NCBI GenBank assembly: GCA_022925895.1
Contig: JAKSYS010000323.1
Coordinates: forward strand, 1 to 64,000
Source of the DNA: Fragilaria crotonensis
Lineage: Eukaryota > Bacillariophyta > Fragilariophyceae > Fragilariales > Fragilariaceae
Direction of reading: 5' to 3'
DNA length: 64,000 nt
Under the pieces are notes generated by a model. The model searched no databases. It saw nothing but the letters and a program-made list of their open reading frames with translations, and had not been told where the DNA came from. Shown in pieces: positions 48,341-58,066 of the stretch. The number at the start of each line of letters is the position of its first letter. Position 1 is the first letter of the stretch. Made by a program: the position numbers and the translations under genes.

Positions 48341-49115
48341 GAGCATTCTCTATGGTTGAGGGGGGTACGTCAAAAATCTGACCCTAGGGTCAGATGAATA
48401 TACCCTTTTTTAAAAATGAAAAATTGAGCATTCTCTATCGTTGACCCCCTGTTCTACTGACGTACTGGTCTTTTCCTACACTACCCGGCAGACTTCTCGA
48501 GTCTCATCATTGAAGTGACGAGAAGTCGTAGAGCCGACAACAAAAACAACACATACAGTGGCTACGTGCCTTTTTTTGCTTCGGGGAGCGCGTTGAGGCA
48601 GACGAGTTGATGTCGGAGTTCGTTCGTCAGCGTCTGATGCGCTGTTTTCACTGGTACGTGCCGTCTTCTTGTTTCGGGGAGAGCGTCGAGGCGGATGTGT
48701 CGTTGGAGTTCATCCGACAGCATCCGATTCGCTGTTGACGCTACCGGTAGTATGATAGTAATACTAGTACATGCCTTCGTCTTGTTGCTTCGGGGAGAGC
48801 GTCGAGACGAAGGTGATGTCGGAGTTCCAGGCGTGGTGATTTGTTGGCAGGTATCAACAGGAGTATGAAGTGTGACTAGGAGGGTTTCGAGTGGATGACG
48901 CGCAGTTTGACACGAGGAATGAGAAATGCAACGATGTACCCCCCAAATATACCTAGGGGTCAGATTTCGAAAATCTGGCCAGATTTTCGAAATCTGACCA
49001 GGGGGGGTATATTTGTGACCCCCCCCCTAAATGTCAAATATACCCCATCATAGAGAATGCTTTTTTGGAAAAAAGTTGAAATTTACTCAAATATACCCCT
49101 CCATAGAGAATGCTC
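48341..49115. mobile_element. PIF/Harbinger-like MITE, 775 bp
   Basis: The ends are inverted copies of GAGCATTCTCTATGG. They are flanked by the 3-bp duplication TTA (48338-48340 and 49116-49118), as in PIF/Harbinger elements. A second, inner pair of the same terminal sequence lies at about 48426 and 49054, so the ends are doubled. The element encodes no protein. It contains palindromes built from GGTCAGAT, including a perfect 42-bp one. Confidence 0.8.
48958..48999. repeat. Perfect 42-bp palindrome
   Basis: The sequence GGTCAGATTTCGAAAATCTGG joins its own exact reverse complement with no spacer, meeting at the central GGCC. It lies inside the PIF/Harbinger-like MITE. A related 16-bp palindrome, CTGACCCTAGGGTCAG, lies near 48378. 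Confidence 0.95.
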
Positions 49116-49183
49116 TTACAGTACCAAAATGGACTGTCGTCTGAAGTGGAATACGTCGTACTGTGGAATACGCGGGATGCAAT

Positions 49184-49270
49184 GTGCCATGTGCCATGTG
49201 CCATGTGCCATGTGCCATGTGCCATGTGCCATGTGCCATGTGCCATGTGCCATGTGCCATGTGCCATGTG
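49184..49270. repeat. Heptamer satellite (CCATGTG)n
   Basis: About twelve tandem copies of CCATGTG. The array continues for about two more units at 49975-49990, beyond a MITE that has split it. Confidence 0.95.
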
Positions 49271-49974
49271 CAGGCCACTTTAATAGTGGCGGACGCCACT
49301 ATTACCACTATTAAGCTAATAGTGGCGCCGTCAGAAAGTTAATAGTGGCTAATAGTGGTCACGTGCCAGTGTACGCCAGAAACACTACTACAGTTGGAGC
49401 CACAGGCCACAGGTACAAGTAGTAGTCTAGTACAGTAGGAATACGCTGGATTGAAGCATTGTAAACTGCTTGGAATGTAGTAGTAGAATGCAGAATGCCA
49501 TCCACCAAAAGAAAGTTTTTAAGACCAGTTCAGCAATCATTCTTCACTTGACTTCAGAGAAGTCACTCTCAACAATTGATGTCCCTGGAAACAATGCAGT
49601 GGCTGAGAAGCCTCCACTCAAAGTCTTCACATCATGACTGAAATGTAAACAGAATTGATGTGAAACTGAAACTACTGACTGTGCTGTCTGTGCATCCACT
49701 TGCTCACATACTGTGAGCACATACTGTGAGGCCATATGCAATGGCAGCATGGCCTTCATTGAACAGTGTCTTCTGCTCTTGTTCGGAGTCATGATCAATG
49801 AAGTGTGTGCTATGTACTAGAGTACTGTACAATACTAGTAGTCAAGTTAAGGCGTGCAAATGCGCCGTAGTATGGATTCTACGTAAAAAAACTCGTTAAT
49901 AATGGCGCCACCAGAAAGGTTAATAGTGGCTAATAGTGGTTTTTCCCAGAAAATGCCACTATTAAAGTGGCCTG
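49271..49974. mobile_element. hAT-type MITE, 704 bp
   Basis: The perfect 20-bp terminal inverted repeat CAGGCCACTTTAATAGTGGC is flanked by an 8-bp duplication GCCATGTG (49263-49270 and 49975-49982). The target is a unit of the heptamer satellite, so the duplication is also satellite sequence. Subterminal DNA repeats the motif TAATAGTGGC. No protein is encoded. Confidence 0.85.
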
Positions 49975-50000
49975 GCCATGTGCCATGTGCCGTAGGGAGC

Positions 50001-50216
50001 CCGTGTATGTCCCCTAATCGAGCCGGCCATGACCTGCACTAGTGTACGGGAGTACTGAGTTCTACTTAGTACTGGTACAGTGAAGGGTATTTCTATCCTC
50101 AGAGGAGCATTCTGAGATTAGTAGGTAAAGTTGATGCGTAACTTAATTTGCATTATAATTTATGAAGTCGATTTTTTTAGAAAAGCTCGATCGGCTCGAT
50201 TAGGGGACATACACGG
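50001..50216. mobile_element. Small inverted-repeat element, 216 bp
   Basis: The ends are inverted copies over about 25 bp, starting CCGTGTATGTCCCCTAATCG. I find no matching duplication outside, so the class is unassigned. A decayed MITE or stem-loop element is likely. Confidence 0.6.
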
Positions 50217-50730
50217 ACTATTACGCTTGGACTGGACACTACTAGCTACTAGTATAGCTACTACCGTAGTAGCTGTACAACCCGGAGAAGTACTACAAGC
50301 GGTATGTACCGGTAACCGGTAGAGGTTGGAAGTTGGAAACGTACAACGTATGCATACCAAGGGTGGCAACGCTAGGTTTAACTCAACTAGGTTTTACTAG
50401 GTTTGAACCTAAAACCTAGATTTCATTTTTGACGAATAATTTAGGTTTTTGGTTTAACTCGAGGGTTTAGGGTTACGGGTTACGACTTACTTGAAGACTT
50501 CTGGCAAGTTACGGCGAGCGAGGTAGTGACCATGAGGATCGGCGAGGAAGGTAAAAGAGCGAGGATCAATTAAAGAATGCAAGATTAAGAGAATAGATCA
50601 GTGAGCTCCTCATTCTCATTTGTTTTCTGATTTCAAAGAACTTTGCTTGCTGAATAGCAGCACTACGACCACTTTCCGAGTGTCGTCAACTGGCAGGTCG
50701 CAGGTCATGGATGAAGATGATGATGCATAC

Positions 50731-51052
50731 CAGAGACGGGAATTTCTGAAAATATCAAACCCATGGGTACCCACGTAAAGCTACGCTCACGGAAGTACCA
50801 GCCCAAAACCACCCAGAACCCATACGATCCACCAAGACCTACCCAAACCCACCCAAACCCAGTAGTTAGTACTGGAGTAGATGGTTCTACTACTACCGGT
50901 AGCAAACATCTACTGTCATTTTTTGCTATGATTTGCCGGCCCACCCAGACCCACCCATGAAATCCTGAGCTCACCCAAAACCCACCCTTAACCCAATGGG
51001 TTTGGGTGGGCCGTGGGTTTGGGTGGGCTGGGTTTGAAATTCCCCGTCTCTG
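50731..51052. mobile_element. MITE nested in the hAT gene start, 322 bp
   Basis: The ends are CAGAGACGGGAATTTC and its near-perfect inverted copy (one extra G). An 8-bp duplication ATGCATAC flanks it (50723-50730 and 51053-51060). The interior is rich in ACCCACCC and GGGTTTGGGTGGG motifs, like the subterminal regions of the 5.1-kb hAT at 7759-12866, which also begins CAGAG. It is probably a non-autonomous relative of that family. Confidence 0.85.
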
Positions 51053-51105
51053 ATGCATACGTTGTCAATGTTGATGCCGCTGTCAATAATGAACTGTCAG
51101 CCAAC

Positions 51106-53145
51106 ATGAACTTGAAGAGGCCGTCCAGAGGAGGCCGTGCTGCAGTCATGTCTTTTTGGCAGTACTTTACAGACGAAACAGAGCCACACAAGTTGAAGAG
51201 CGCTGTTTGCAAGCACTGTCGCACCAAATTTAACCATCACAAGAAAAGCGAACAGGCAATGCAGCATCTCAATGCATGCCATGCATTTCGTAAGGAAATG
51301 AATGGTATCGAGATGGATGATCGTCCCGAATGGTACATCACATCAAAGATGAAAAACAAGCGAGCAAAGTTGTCAAGAACATTGGACAACTATGAAACAA
51401 CAAGTCCTACTGTGGCATCGACTTCGTCAAAGGCGGTATCATCTATGACTCAGACTTCATCAATTAAGGACCATCTTTTGCCAAAAATCAATGCCCTTAC
51501 AAAGGAAAGATTTGAGCAGGCAATATCCATGCACTACTATGTCACTGGCGCATCCTTCAAGCGAATCGAGGAGCCAAACCTAGCAGCTGCCATGAAGATG
51601 CTTCGTCCAGATGCGGTGCTTCCCAACAGGAAGAAGCTTGCTGGCCCATTACTTGACAAGGCATTTGCAGTGTTGAAGACAAAGGTCAACAAACACCTTG
51701 AACACGCTGGGACTGTTGTTTGTCTCACAACTGATGGATGGTCAAACGTGAAGAACGAGCCAATTGTTAACTACATGGCCACGTCGCCATCATCAACCTT
51801 GTTTCTCGAGTCTGTATCCACCGGAGAACAGAGTCATAATGCAGAATGGATTGCATCTGACATTCAACGTGTGATGGCATCGTATCCAACAACAACCTTT
51901 GCTGGTGCCGTCACAGATAATACATCCACCAACAAGAATGCATGGGAACTGCTCTTGATAAAGCATCCATCCGCCTACTTCCAAGGTTGTGCATCTCACG
52001 GACTCAATTTGTTTGTCAAGGACATATTTGGTGCAACAAAGACTAAGAAAATGAGGGATGCCGAGCCATCCTACCCAGTCGGCTACCCATTTGAAGATCT
52101 CCTTGAGTTTTTTTCAGTATGCAAAGATATCGTCAAACTGTTCCACAACAGTCACGCTCTGAAGGCACAACTGTACATTGAACAGAAGAAGGCTGGCGTT
52201 AGAGGGTTGGTTCGTCCAGCTCCAACACGTTGGGGCACGATCAAAGGATGTTGTGAAACACTTCTGATGTCGGAGAGGGTTTTGCATGCGATCGTAACTG
52301 CACGAGATTTCATTAAGGGCACGGCAGCACAGAAAGTGGAGCGCATACGCATCAAGGGCATCATCACAAGCGACAATTTTGTTGCACAGCTGGAGAAGTC
52401 TCTCGCAATTCTCACACCTATCGATGCCCTGATTGTTAAATACCAGTCAGACTCCGTCCCAGTCTCCGAAGTTTGGCCTGACTTCAATGCTCTCCCAGAC
52501 CAGTTTTCAAAGCTGCACTTCGATGGTCACGCAAGCATCAACGAGGTCGACTACCTGATCAAATTGTCAAAAAGTCGCTATCACTTCATGTATGGCAAGG
52601 CACATGGGCTTGCATTCTTGCTAGATCCTCGGTTCATCGGGGAAGGCCTGAACACCACGCGTCGTGGAGAATTGGAGAATATTCTGATTGACACGCCAGT
52701 GGATGACAAGACTCCTGTTGATGATGAAAGGAGAGAAGTGCTTTATCTTCAGTATACGGAATACACAATTTCAGCGATGAAAGAGAAGGTAGGGAACAGC
52801 TTCCGATTCAAGATGTTGGTTAAGGGTCGTAAGACCCCATTGCAATACTGGCAGTCAGACGGTGCAGCATGGCCGGATCTTCAAAGGATTTGTATAAAGC
52901 TTTTTACGTTGGCCACATCATCTGCAGCATCCGAGAGAAATTTTTCGACGATGGGCTTTGTGCACACAAAGTTGAGGAACTCCTTGGCCCCCAAGACAGT
53001 GGAGAAGCTGGTCTACATCAAGTCCAACCATGCTGCATTTTCGGATTGCATTTATGAGGAGTCGGAGGCTGACAGCAGCGTATATTACTCATCAGCAGAA
53101 GAGGAGGATGAAGCCAACGAAGTGGTTGTGCTGGGTCAGGTATAA
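51106..53145 (+). CDS. hAT transposase with BED finger
   Basis: A cut-and-paste transposase of 679 aa from the ATG at 51106. Domains in order: a BED zinc finger (SFWQYFTDETE, then CKHC and HLNACH); a linker; and a DUF659-like/RNase H fold with VCLTTDGWSN and GAVTDNTSTNK carrying the expected acidic residues, then YFQGCASHGLNLFVKDIF. The C-terminal hAT dimerisation region reads LATSSAASERNFSTMGFVH. The original start was probably the ATG at 50707, just before the nested MITE. Insertion plus duplication adds 330 bp, a multiple of three, but the MITE carries stop codons. Translation from 51106 would lose about 23 N-terminal residues ahead of the BED finger, and the enzyme could still be functional. 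Confidence 0.93.
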   Translation: MNLKRPSRGGRAAVMSFWQYFTDETEPHKLKSAVCKHCRTKFNHHKKSEQAMQHLNACHAFRKEMNGIEMDDRPEWYITSKMKNKRAKLSRTLDNYETTSPTVASTSSKAVSSMTQTSSIKDHLLPKINALTKERFEQAISMHYYVTGASFKRIEEPNLAAAMKMLRPDAVLPNRKKLAGPLLDKAFAVLKTKVNKHLEHAGTVVCLTTDGWSNVKNEPIVNYMATSPSSTLFLESVSTGEQSHNAEWIASDIQRVMASYPTTTFAGAVTDNTSTNKNAWELLLIKHPSAYFQGCASHGLNLFVKDIFGATKTKKMRDAEPSYPVGYPFEDLLEFFSVCKDIVKLFHNSHALKAQLYIEQKKAGVRGLVRPAPTRWGTIKGCCETLLMSERVLHAIVTARDFIKGTAAQKVERIRIKGIITSDNFVAQLEKSLAILTPIDALIVKYQSDSVPVSEVWPDFNALPDQFSKLHFDGHASINEVDYLIKLSKSRYHFMYGKAHGLAFLLDPRFIGEGLNTTRRGELENILIDTPVDDKTPVDDERREVLYLQYTEYTISAMKEKVGNSFRFKMLVKGRKTPLQYWQSDGAAWPDLQRICIKLFTLATSSAASERNFSTMGFVHTKLRNSLAPKTVEKLVYIKSNHAAFSDCIYEESEADSSVYYSSAEEEDEANEVVVLGQV

Positions 53146-53390
53146 TGTTAAATTAGCATGTACTATGTACTCGGAGTACCATGTACGTAGTACTTGCTTG
53201 TTACAACTATGTCTACTTCCGGCGTAGATGCTGTATCTTCAGTGCACGTTTACATCATAGTACAGTACACGAAGTACGGTGCCCGGTACGTTAGGTTTGG
53301 AATTTAGGTTTAACTAGGTTTAACTAGGTTTAAACCTAAACCTTAAATTGAAAATATCAAAATTAGGTTTTTGCCACCCTTGATGCATAC

Positions 53391-53751
53391 TGGTACCAGG
53401 TACTGGCGTGCAGCAGCGCCACCTGTGCGCTCCGCGTCACCGCGTCATGCGTAATCTGAAGAGAAGATAGGAAGAGGGAAGAGTATGTACTACTAGTACG
53501 TAACGCACCGAACTCCTAAAAAGGAAACGTTATGTGTACCAGTATGATATACTCCGAACTCCGAGTACTTGTACTCCGTACTCCGTACGCTGTTTTCGAT
53601 CTGGCCGATGGCATTGAATGCAAGTTAAAAATTGCTAGCATAAGTTACCGATGTACCCGGGTTCTTCCTTTGTGAAGGAACGAAAGCGCCCTTGTAATAG
53701 TGACAGCATCCCATCAAGCAGATCTTCTGACTCGAACTCATATCATTAGCC
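53391..53751. promoter_or_regulatory. 5' flank of ALG13
   Basis: About 360 bp with GTAC/AGTACT clusters around 53560-53590 and no gene. It should contain the ALG13 promoter. Confidence 0.4.
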
Positions 53752-54258
53752 ATGGGAAAGAGATCGATTTTTGTGACAGTTGGAACGACTAGATTTGACC
53801 TACTGATTGAAATGGTAACGAAACCCGTGGCGTTGGACTGGATGAAATCAAATGGCTACACCGATCTCGTCATTCAATACGGAAAGGGATCCGATCCAAT
53901 AATTCCTCAAAATGCTCCGATCAAATGTCGAACGTACAGCTTTCAAAGTTCCCTCGAGAACGACATGAAAGAGGCTGATCTTATCATCAGTCATGCCGGG
54001 GCGGGCACCGTCATGGAGGGGCTGCGGTTGAAAAAGAGAATGGTGGTGGTAATCAATACGCTTCTGATGGACAACCACCAAACTGAACTCGCCAACGCCA
54101 TGGCAAAACGAGGGCACGTGTCAGTGGTAGAGAAACCACTCGACTTGGAAAACCTGGAAATTTGGAACGACTTTGATTCGTTTGTACCGATTCCTCATAA
54201 AGGAGGAGACGAACGTCACTTTGCGACGCTATTGGATGCGCACATGGGCATATCGTGA
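53752..54258 (+). CDS. ALG13: ALG13-like UDP-GlcNAc transferase catalytic subunit
   Basis: ALG13 pairs with membrane protein ALG14 to add the second GlcNAc to dolichol-PP-GlcNAc on the cytosolic face of the ER, an early step of N-glycosylation. This is a single exon of 168 aa, close to the short yeast form (about 200 aa). Family motifs are FVTVGTTRFDLLI at the N terminus, the GT28-type ISHAGAGTVMEGL and MDNHQTELANAM in the sugar-nucleotide site. There is no membrane segment, as expected. The start has the ATG followed at once by the first beta strand. ALG14 is not in this window. Confidence 0.9.
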   Translation: MGKRSIFVTVGTTRFDLLIEMVTKPVALDWMKSNGYTDLVIQYGKGSDPIIPQNAPIKCRTYSFQSSLENDMKEADLIISHAGAGTVMEGLRLKKRMVVVINTLLMDNHQTELANAMAKRGHVSVVEKPLDLENLEIWNDFDSFVPIPHKGGDERHFATLLDAHMGIS

Positions 54259-54381
54259 CATGCCCATGAGGTGCACTGCTGATCACGATCTGGATTCACT
54301 CTGAGGCCGAAATACTTAATAACAAGTTTCAACGATTATAGAAGTAATGGTGTCACGAATACCAGTTGCCCCGCTATCTGC

Positions 54382-55192
54382 TTACGCCGCTTTTCTGGCA
54401 ATGGCACCTTCTCTCGCCTGCTTCTTCGCAAAAATATCTCTCTTTCGTTGCTTCTTTCCCTTCTTCTCAATCTTTGGTGGTTCAATCATGACAGCAACCT
54501 TCTCCTTAATTTCCATCATACGCTCCATCTGCTGCTGGTAGGCCTCATGGTACTTGTTGTAGGCAGCCATCCACTCTTCGTCCAATTCTGCCTCGGCTTG
54601 CGCACGGTCATAGAGTCGGACCACACGCCATTTGTCCACCATGTCCCGAATCTTGAGTTGATCCGCCGTCATGTCCTCGACAGGGACGAGGGCCGGCAAG
54701 GCCGTGCTGGAAGAACGAGCCACGGAAGGGAGCACTCCTGTTGCGCGATTCCAAAATAACGAAACCAACAGATATCAAAGGTATCACAACAACAGCAATA
54801 ATAACAACCACGGCGATTACAACGACAACATGGCAGGAGTAGTAAGGTGAAAATATGGAATTATTGAAACAAGCAAAGGTGTGCGAGAGAGTGGGAGAGA
54901 AAAAGAGATACAAGGTGAGAGAAAGTTTAGCGACGAAAGTTCAGAACGATGGGTCCTCATGAAAAATCACCGGATAACAAACGTCAAGTTGCGGTCTCGT
55001 AACGTCGGGAGGATGCACCAAAAACCGCGACAGAAACAGAATTGTTCCATATTGTGACAAACTTCGAAACTTGTTCATTTTTCAAAGCTTCAACATGGAC
55101 AAACCATCCACAAATAGGTGAGAGTGATATGTGTACGTACCGAAAGCGGAGGCTCCTGTAATGAGGGAGGCAAGGATGACGGCAAACTTCAT
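54382..55192 (-). CDS. Small plastid-targeted basic protein, unknown function
   Basis: The function is not recognised. Exons 55192-55141 and 54737-54382 flank a 403-nt intron (GTACGT...CAACAG, phase 1), giving 135 aa. The first exon is exactly 52 nt and encodes MKFAVILASLITGASAF plus one base: a complete signal peptide ending in the ASAF plastid motif. The second exon encodes a Ser/Ala-rich transit stretch, then a mostly helical region (LYDRAQAEAELDEEWMAAYN) and a very basic C terminus (KKGKKQRKRDIFAKKQAR). A basic tail on a small plastid protein suggests binding of nucleic acid or ribosomes, which is inference. The gene is convergent with ALG13 and divergent from the L17 gene. Confidence 0.75.
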
Positions 55193-55483
55193 GGTCAAGA
55201 GATGATTGCGGTCAGGAATATGATGCGAAAAATATCGTCAAGATGTGACAGTAGCAAAGGCAAATTCCATAGGTTTGCCCGATTTAGTATTTTCTTCCTA
55301 CTCACGAAGGAATTCTAGTATCAAACAACAGAAAGCATCGCCGGCCATCAGAAACTTGACGAAGAACAAACCGACCTGACGCACGTACCTGACCCATCAC
55401 TTCCACACAGCAGTGAACGGCATTACCGGACGACGTTTCTGCCGTACCCCTTTAACACCCTACACACACATCAACGATTCACG
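55193..55483. promoter_or_regulatory. Shared divergent promoter of two plastid genes
   Basis: Only 291 bp separate the start codons of the divergent small plastid protein and plastid L17, so they may be co-regulated. No specific element is assigned. Confidence 0.5.
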
Positions 55484-56227
55484 ATGCGTGTTCTTTTCCT
55501 CCTCCTTGCCGCTTTCACCGGCGCAAATGCTTTCGGTGTGTACTACAGTTGCATCTTTGCTCTTGGCTTGATGAGAGATGAGATCCATCGTTTGAACGGC
55601 GTTTCTTGACGAACGGGTGTCTTGATCATGGTGCATTCCGCTGGGAGCCGGCGTGACGGACTGACGGTTTTGACAATTGTTCTGTTGTAATCTTCTGTTC
55701 GCCATGATGTGTTTGACTCTTTCGGTCCACCTGCGCTATTGTCCCGTGCATATTAAGCTCTAACATTGACACCCTTCGAACATGATTTTACAGTCAGCAG
55801 CTCCTTCACTGGAGCCGCCTCCCTTGCTTCTGTCGCACCGGCGCCAACCTTCACTCGAACCTCGAGCCTTGAAATGTCGCGTCACCGTCACGGATTCAAC
55901 AAGTTGAGCAAGCCTGCTGATCAGCGCAAGGCCCTGTTGCGTGCCCTGACCACAGAAATCATCCGACACGGACGTATCAAGACCACATTGATTCGCGCCA
56001 AAGCCGTCCGAAAGCATGTGGACCACATGATTCAGTTGGGAAAGAGGGGTGACTTGCACGCCCGTCGTCAGGCCATGGCCTGGGTCTACGACAAAAACTT
56101 GGTCCACTCTCTGTTCGAGGCTGCCCCTGATCGTTATGCCGATCGCGAAGGTGGTTACACTCGCGTTTTGAGAACTGTCGCTCGCCAAGGTGATAACGCC
56201 AAGATGGCCATTATTGAACTCGTGTAA
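55484..56227 (+). CDS. rpl17: Plastid ribosomal protein L17 (bacterial type)
   Basis: A large-subunit protein of bacterial-type ribosomes, nucleus-encoded and plastid-targeted. Exons 55484-55535 and 55794-56227 flank a 258-nt intron (GTGTGT...TTACAG, phase 1), giving 161 aa. The 52-nt first exon encodes [17 protein letters not shown], a signal peptide with an ANA-F plastid motif. The second exon gives a short transit stretch followed by mature L17 from [20 protein letters not shown], with [20 protein letters not shown] and the C-terminal GGYTRVLRT. Length after cleavage (about 117 aa) fits bacterial L17. The plastid motif argues against a mitochondrial copy. Confidence 0.93.
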
Positions 56228-56521
56228 ACGTTAATAGTGAAGGTTGAAGAAACTTATTATTTTCTACTATAGAATGGAGAGCAAATGCTACAAAATACTC
56301 TGGTCGTAGCGCTGTTACGGCAAATGCTCCAAGTTCACATGTGAATCGACTTTGTCGCGACTCGGCGACCAACGGGAATGTCTGGCGATGCGGTTCTGGT
56401 CGTCTGAGTTTTGTTGCGCCTGAGATTACTTCATCTTGATTGAATTGATCTCCGGGAATGTTCCTGTCTTCATGCTGCGTGCTGTTCGTTTCTGAGCTCA
56501 TCAGGAACATGTCACTACTTT

Positions 56522-57493
56522 CTAGTTTCGAAACTGATTCAAGAGCGAAAACTGTGCTGCATTGGACCCTGCCTGAACGGCGGCCGCAGACTTGGTCCCA
56601 GGAAGAGCTATCGTCGCCGCCGTCGTAGCATGATCGCCTCCTCCAAGAACGATCATGGCCAAAACCGCAACAGCCAGAAGACCGCCTCCAACCAGAGCAA
56701 GCGCCTTTTGATCCACTTCATCGACTTCCGCAATCTCTTCTTCGGGGGTTAGAATTCGGATCAGATTGGCCGCCGACGTCATGTCGCATTGATCCATACC
56801 GTCCGCGTCCATCAATACGTCGGTCACGGTGCCATTGTCACTGATCAGCGCGAAGCGCTTGGAACGGACACCGACTCCAAATCCCATGTCTTCCACCAAC
56901 CCCAACGTCTTGACGAGCTCGGCGTCCCCGTCCGCCAGGATGGTGACTGTCTTTTTCGGAACAGCACCGCCGCCTCGCGCAGAATCATCACTTGGAATGA
57001 GACCCACCCGGCGAGCCCATTCTTCGTTGACAAACTTGTCGTTGGTGGTCACAATGGCAATTGTGTCAACACCCAATGATTGAAGTTTGGACGAGGCGGC
57101 AATGAAACCGGGAATATGTTCCGTGGTACAGACGGGAGTAAAGGCTCCAGGCATACCTACCAGAATGGACTTGCCAGTTCCCATAACGTCCTTGATAGAT
57201 ATGGGTATGGTAGTCACTTTTCCAGCTGTATCTCCTCCTTCCTCGGTATTGGTAACGGTCAACATTTCCACGTCTACGTCGGGCAGTGGAGCTCCAACTG
57301 AAATAGTTTCAGGGATTTGGAGTTTTTGCTTCTTGCGGAAGCGACCGAGGAGGTGGAGCGCAGTCGATTTGGAACTGCGAGCTTGGAGATGCAGCGAAGG
57401 AACATATGCAACTGACGATGGTAGGATGGATGTGACAAAGACTGCCCAAAATACCGCATATAAGAAGGATGATGCACCTACCGTAAGCTGCAT
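56522..57493 (-). CDS. Peroxiredoxin (PRX5/PrxII type) with C-terminal membrane segment
   Basis: A thiol peroxidase of the PRX5 (type II) group, reducing H2O2 and organic hydroperoxides. Single exon, 323 aa, from the ATG at 57493. The active site is VGMPGAFTPVCTTEHIPGF, with the peroxidatic Cys in PVCTTEH. VTTNDKFVNEEWARRVG and ADGDAELVKTLGL are also typical. The N terminus is a hydrophobic signal (LYAVFWAVFVTSILPSSVAY), then a basic Ser-rich stretch, so entry into the secretory or plastid route is likely. Unusually, about 70 residues follow the domain, including a hydrophobic helix (ALALVGGGLLAVAVLAMIVL), suggesting a membrane anchor. The typical length without extensions is about 160-200 aa. 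Confidence 0.88.
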   Translation of the reverse strand: MQLTVGASSFLYAVFWAVFVTSILPSSVAYVPSLHLQARSSKSTALHLLGRFRKKQKLQIPETISVGAPLPDVDVEMLTVTNTEEGGDTAGKVTTIPISIKDVMGTGKSILVGMPGAFTPVCTTEHIPGFIAASSKLQSLGVDTIAIVTTNDKFVNEEWARRVGLIPSDDSARGGGAVPKKTVTILADGDAELVKTLGLVEDMGFGVGVRSKRFALISDNGTVTDVLMDADGMDQCDMTSAANLIRILTPEEEIAEVDEVDQKALALVGGGLLAVAVLAMIVLGGGDHATTAATIALPGTKSAAAVQAGSNAAQFSLLNQFRN

Positions 57494-58066
57494 GGCGGAC
57501 TCAGAAGCACAATAGGTATTAGATTTGAATTCGATCTTCCTTGCGTGAACTGTGTGACCAAGATTCGAGAAGATTTCATGATCGGGATTCTGGATCCCGC
57601 ATCCCGTAGACTGCAACTTGCAACCGCGGCTCTTGACTGCCGTTTGTAGTACTATACTCCGGGGTTATATGAAATCACTTCGAGAAGGATCAATATTCAT
57701 ACGAGAGTTGTAAGAATATCTTTTTATGTCGTACTATGAAGCGTCTAAGTTTTATTCGACCATCATATGGTTCCCGCTTTCCCGCAAAGAAAAGATTCAT
57801 TGCTGTTGCATCGGGAACCTGGATGTACGGTTGACACCTTACACATTTGTGTACCTCAGTACACTACTGTGTACCCTGGTTTAGTGTGCAACTTACTGTC
57901 GTATTTGTGTAACTTGTACACAGGGTTCCAGTACTTGGAATTATATAACGGTACTGCAATGGCATTCTGGAGCTGAGCGACATACTCTGGAGTCCAGGCT
58001 CAAGCTTCAACAATCCTTCCCGCCATCAACCGACGAATTGGCGCCGATCCAAAACAGAGCCACATC
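57494..58066. promoter_or_regulatory. Shared divergent promoter region
   Basis: About 570 bp between divergent starts of the peroxiredoxin and PGP synthase genes. It holds GTAC palindromes near 57850-57950. No gene is supported. Confidence 0.4.

Larger units (their letters stand above)
50358..53382 (+). mobile_element. Complete hAT transposon, 3.0 kb
   Basis: The perfect 12-bp terminal inverted repeat CAAGGGTGGCAA is flanked by a perfect 8-bp duplication ATGCATAC (50350-50357 and 53383-53390). Subterminal regions at both ends hold several ACTAGGTTTAA-like repeats. The single transposase gene is open for over 2 kb. A 322-bp MITE has inserted near the start of that gene. Apart from this the element looks whole. 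Confidence 0.94.

Noticed and set aside
49034-49314. MAHGTWH repeat protein on the minus strand
   Set aside because: It is only the translation of the CCATGTG heptamer satellite.
50760-51050. Telomere-like GGGTTTGGGTGGG tract
   Set aside because: The motif is irregular and confined to a 322-bp MITE with clear ends and a target duplication, so it is not telomeric.
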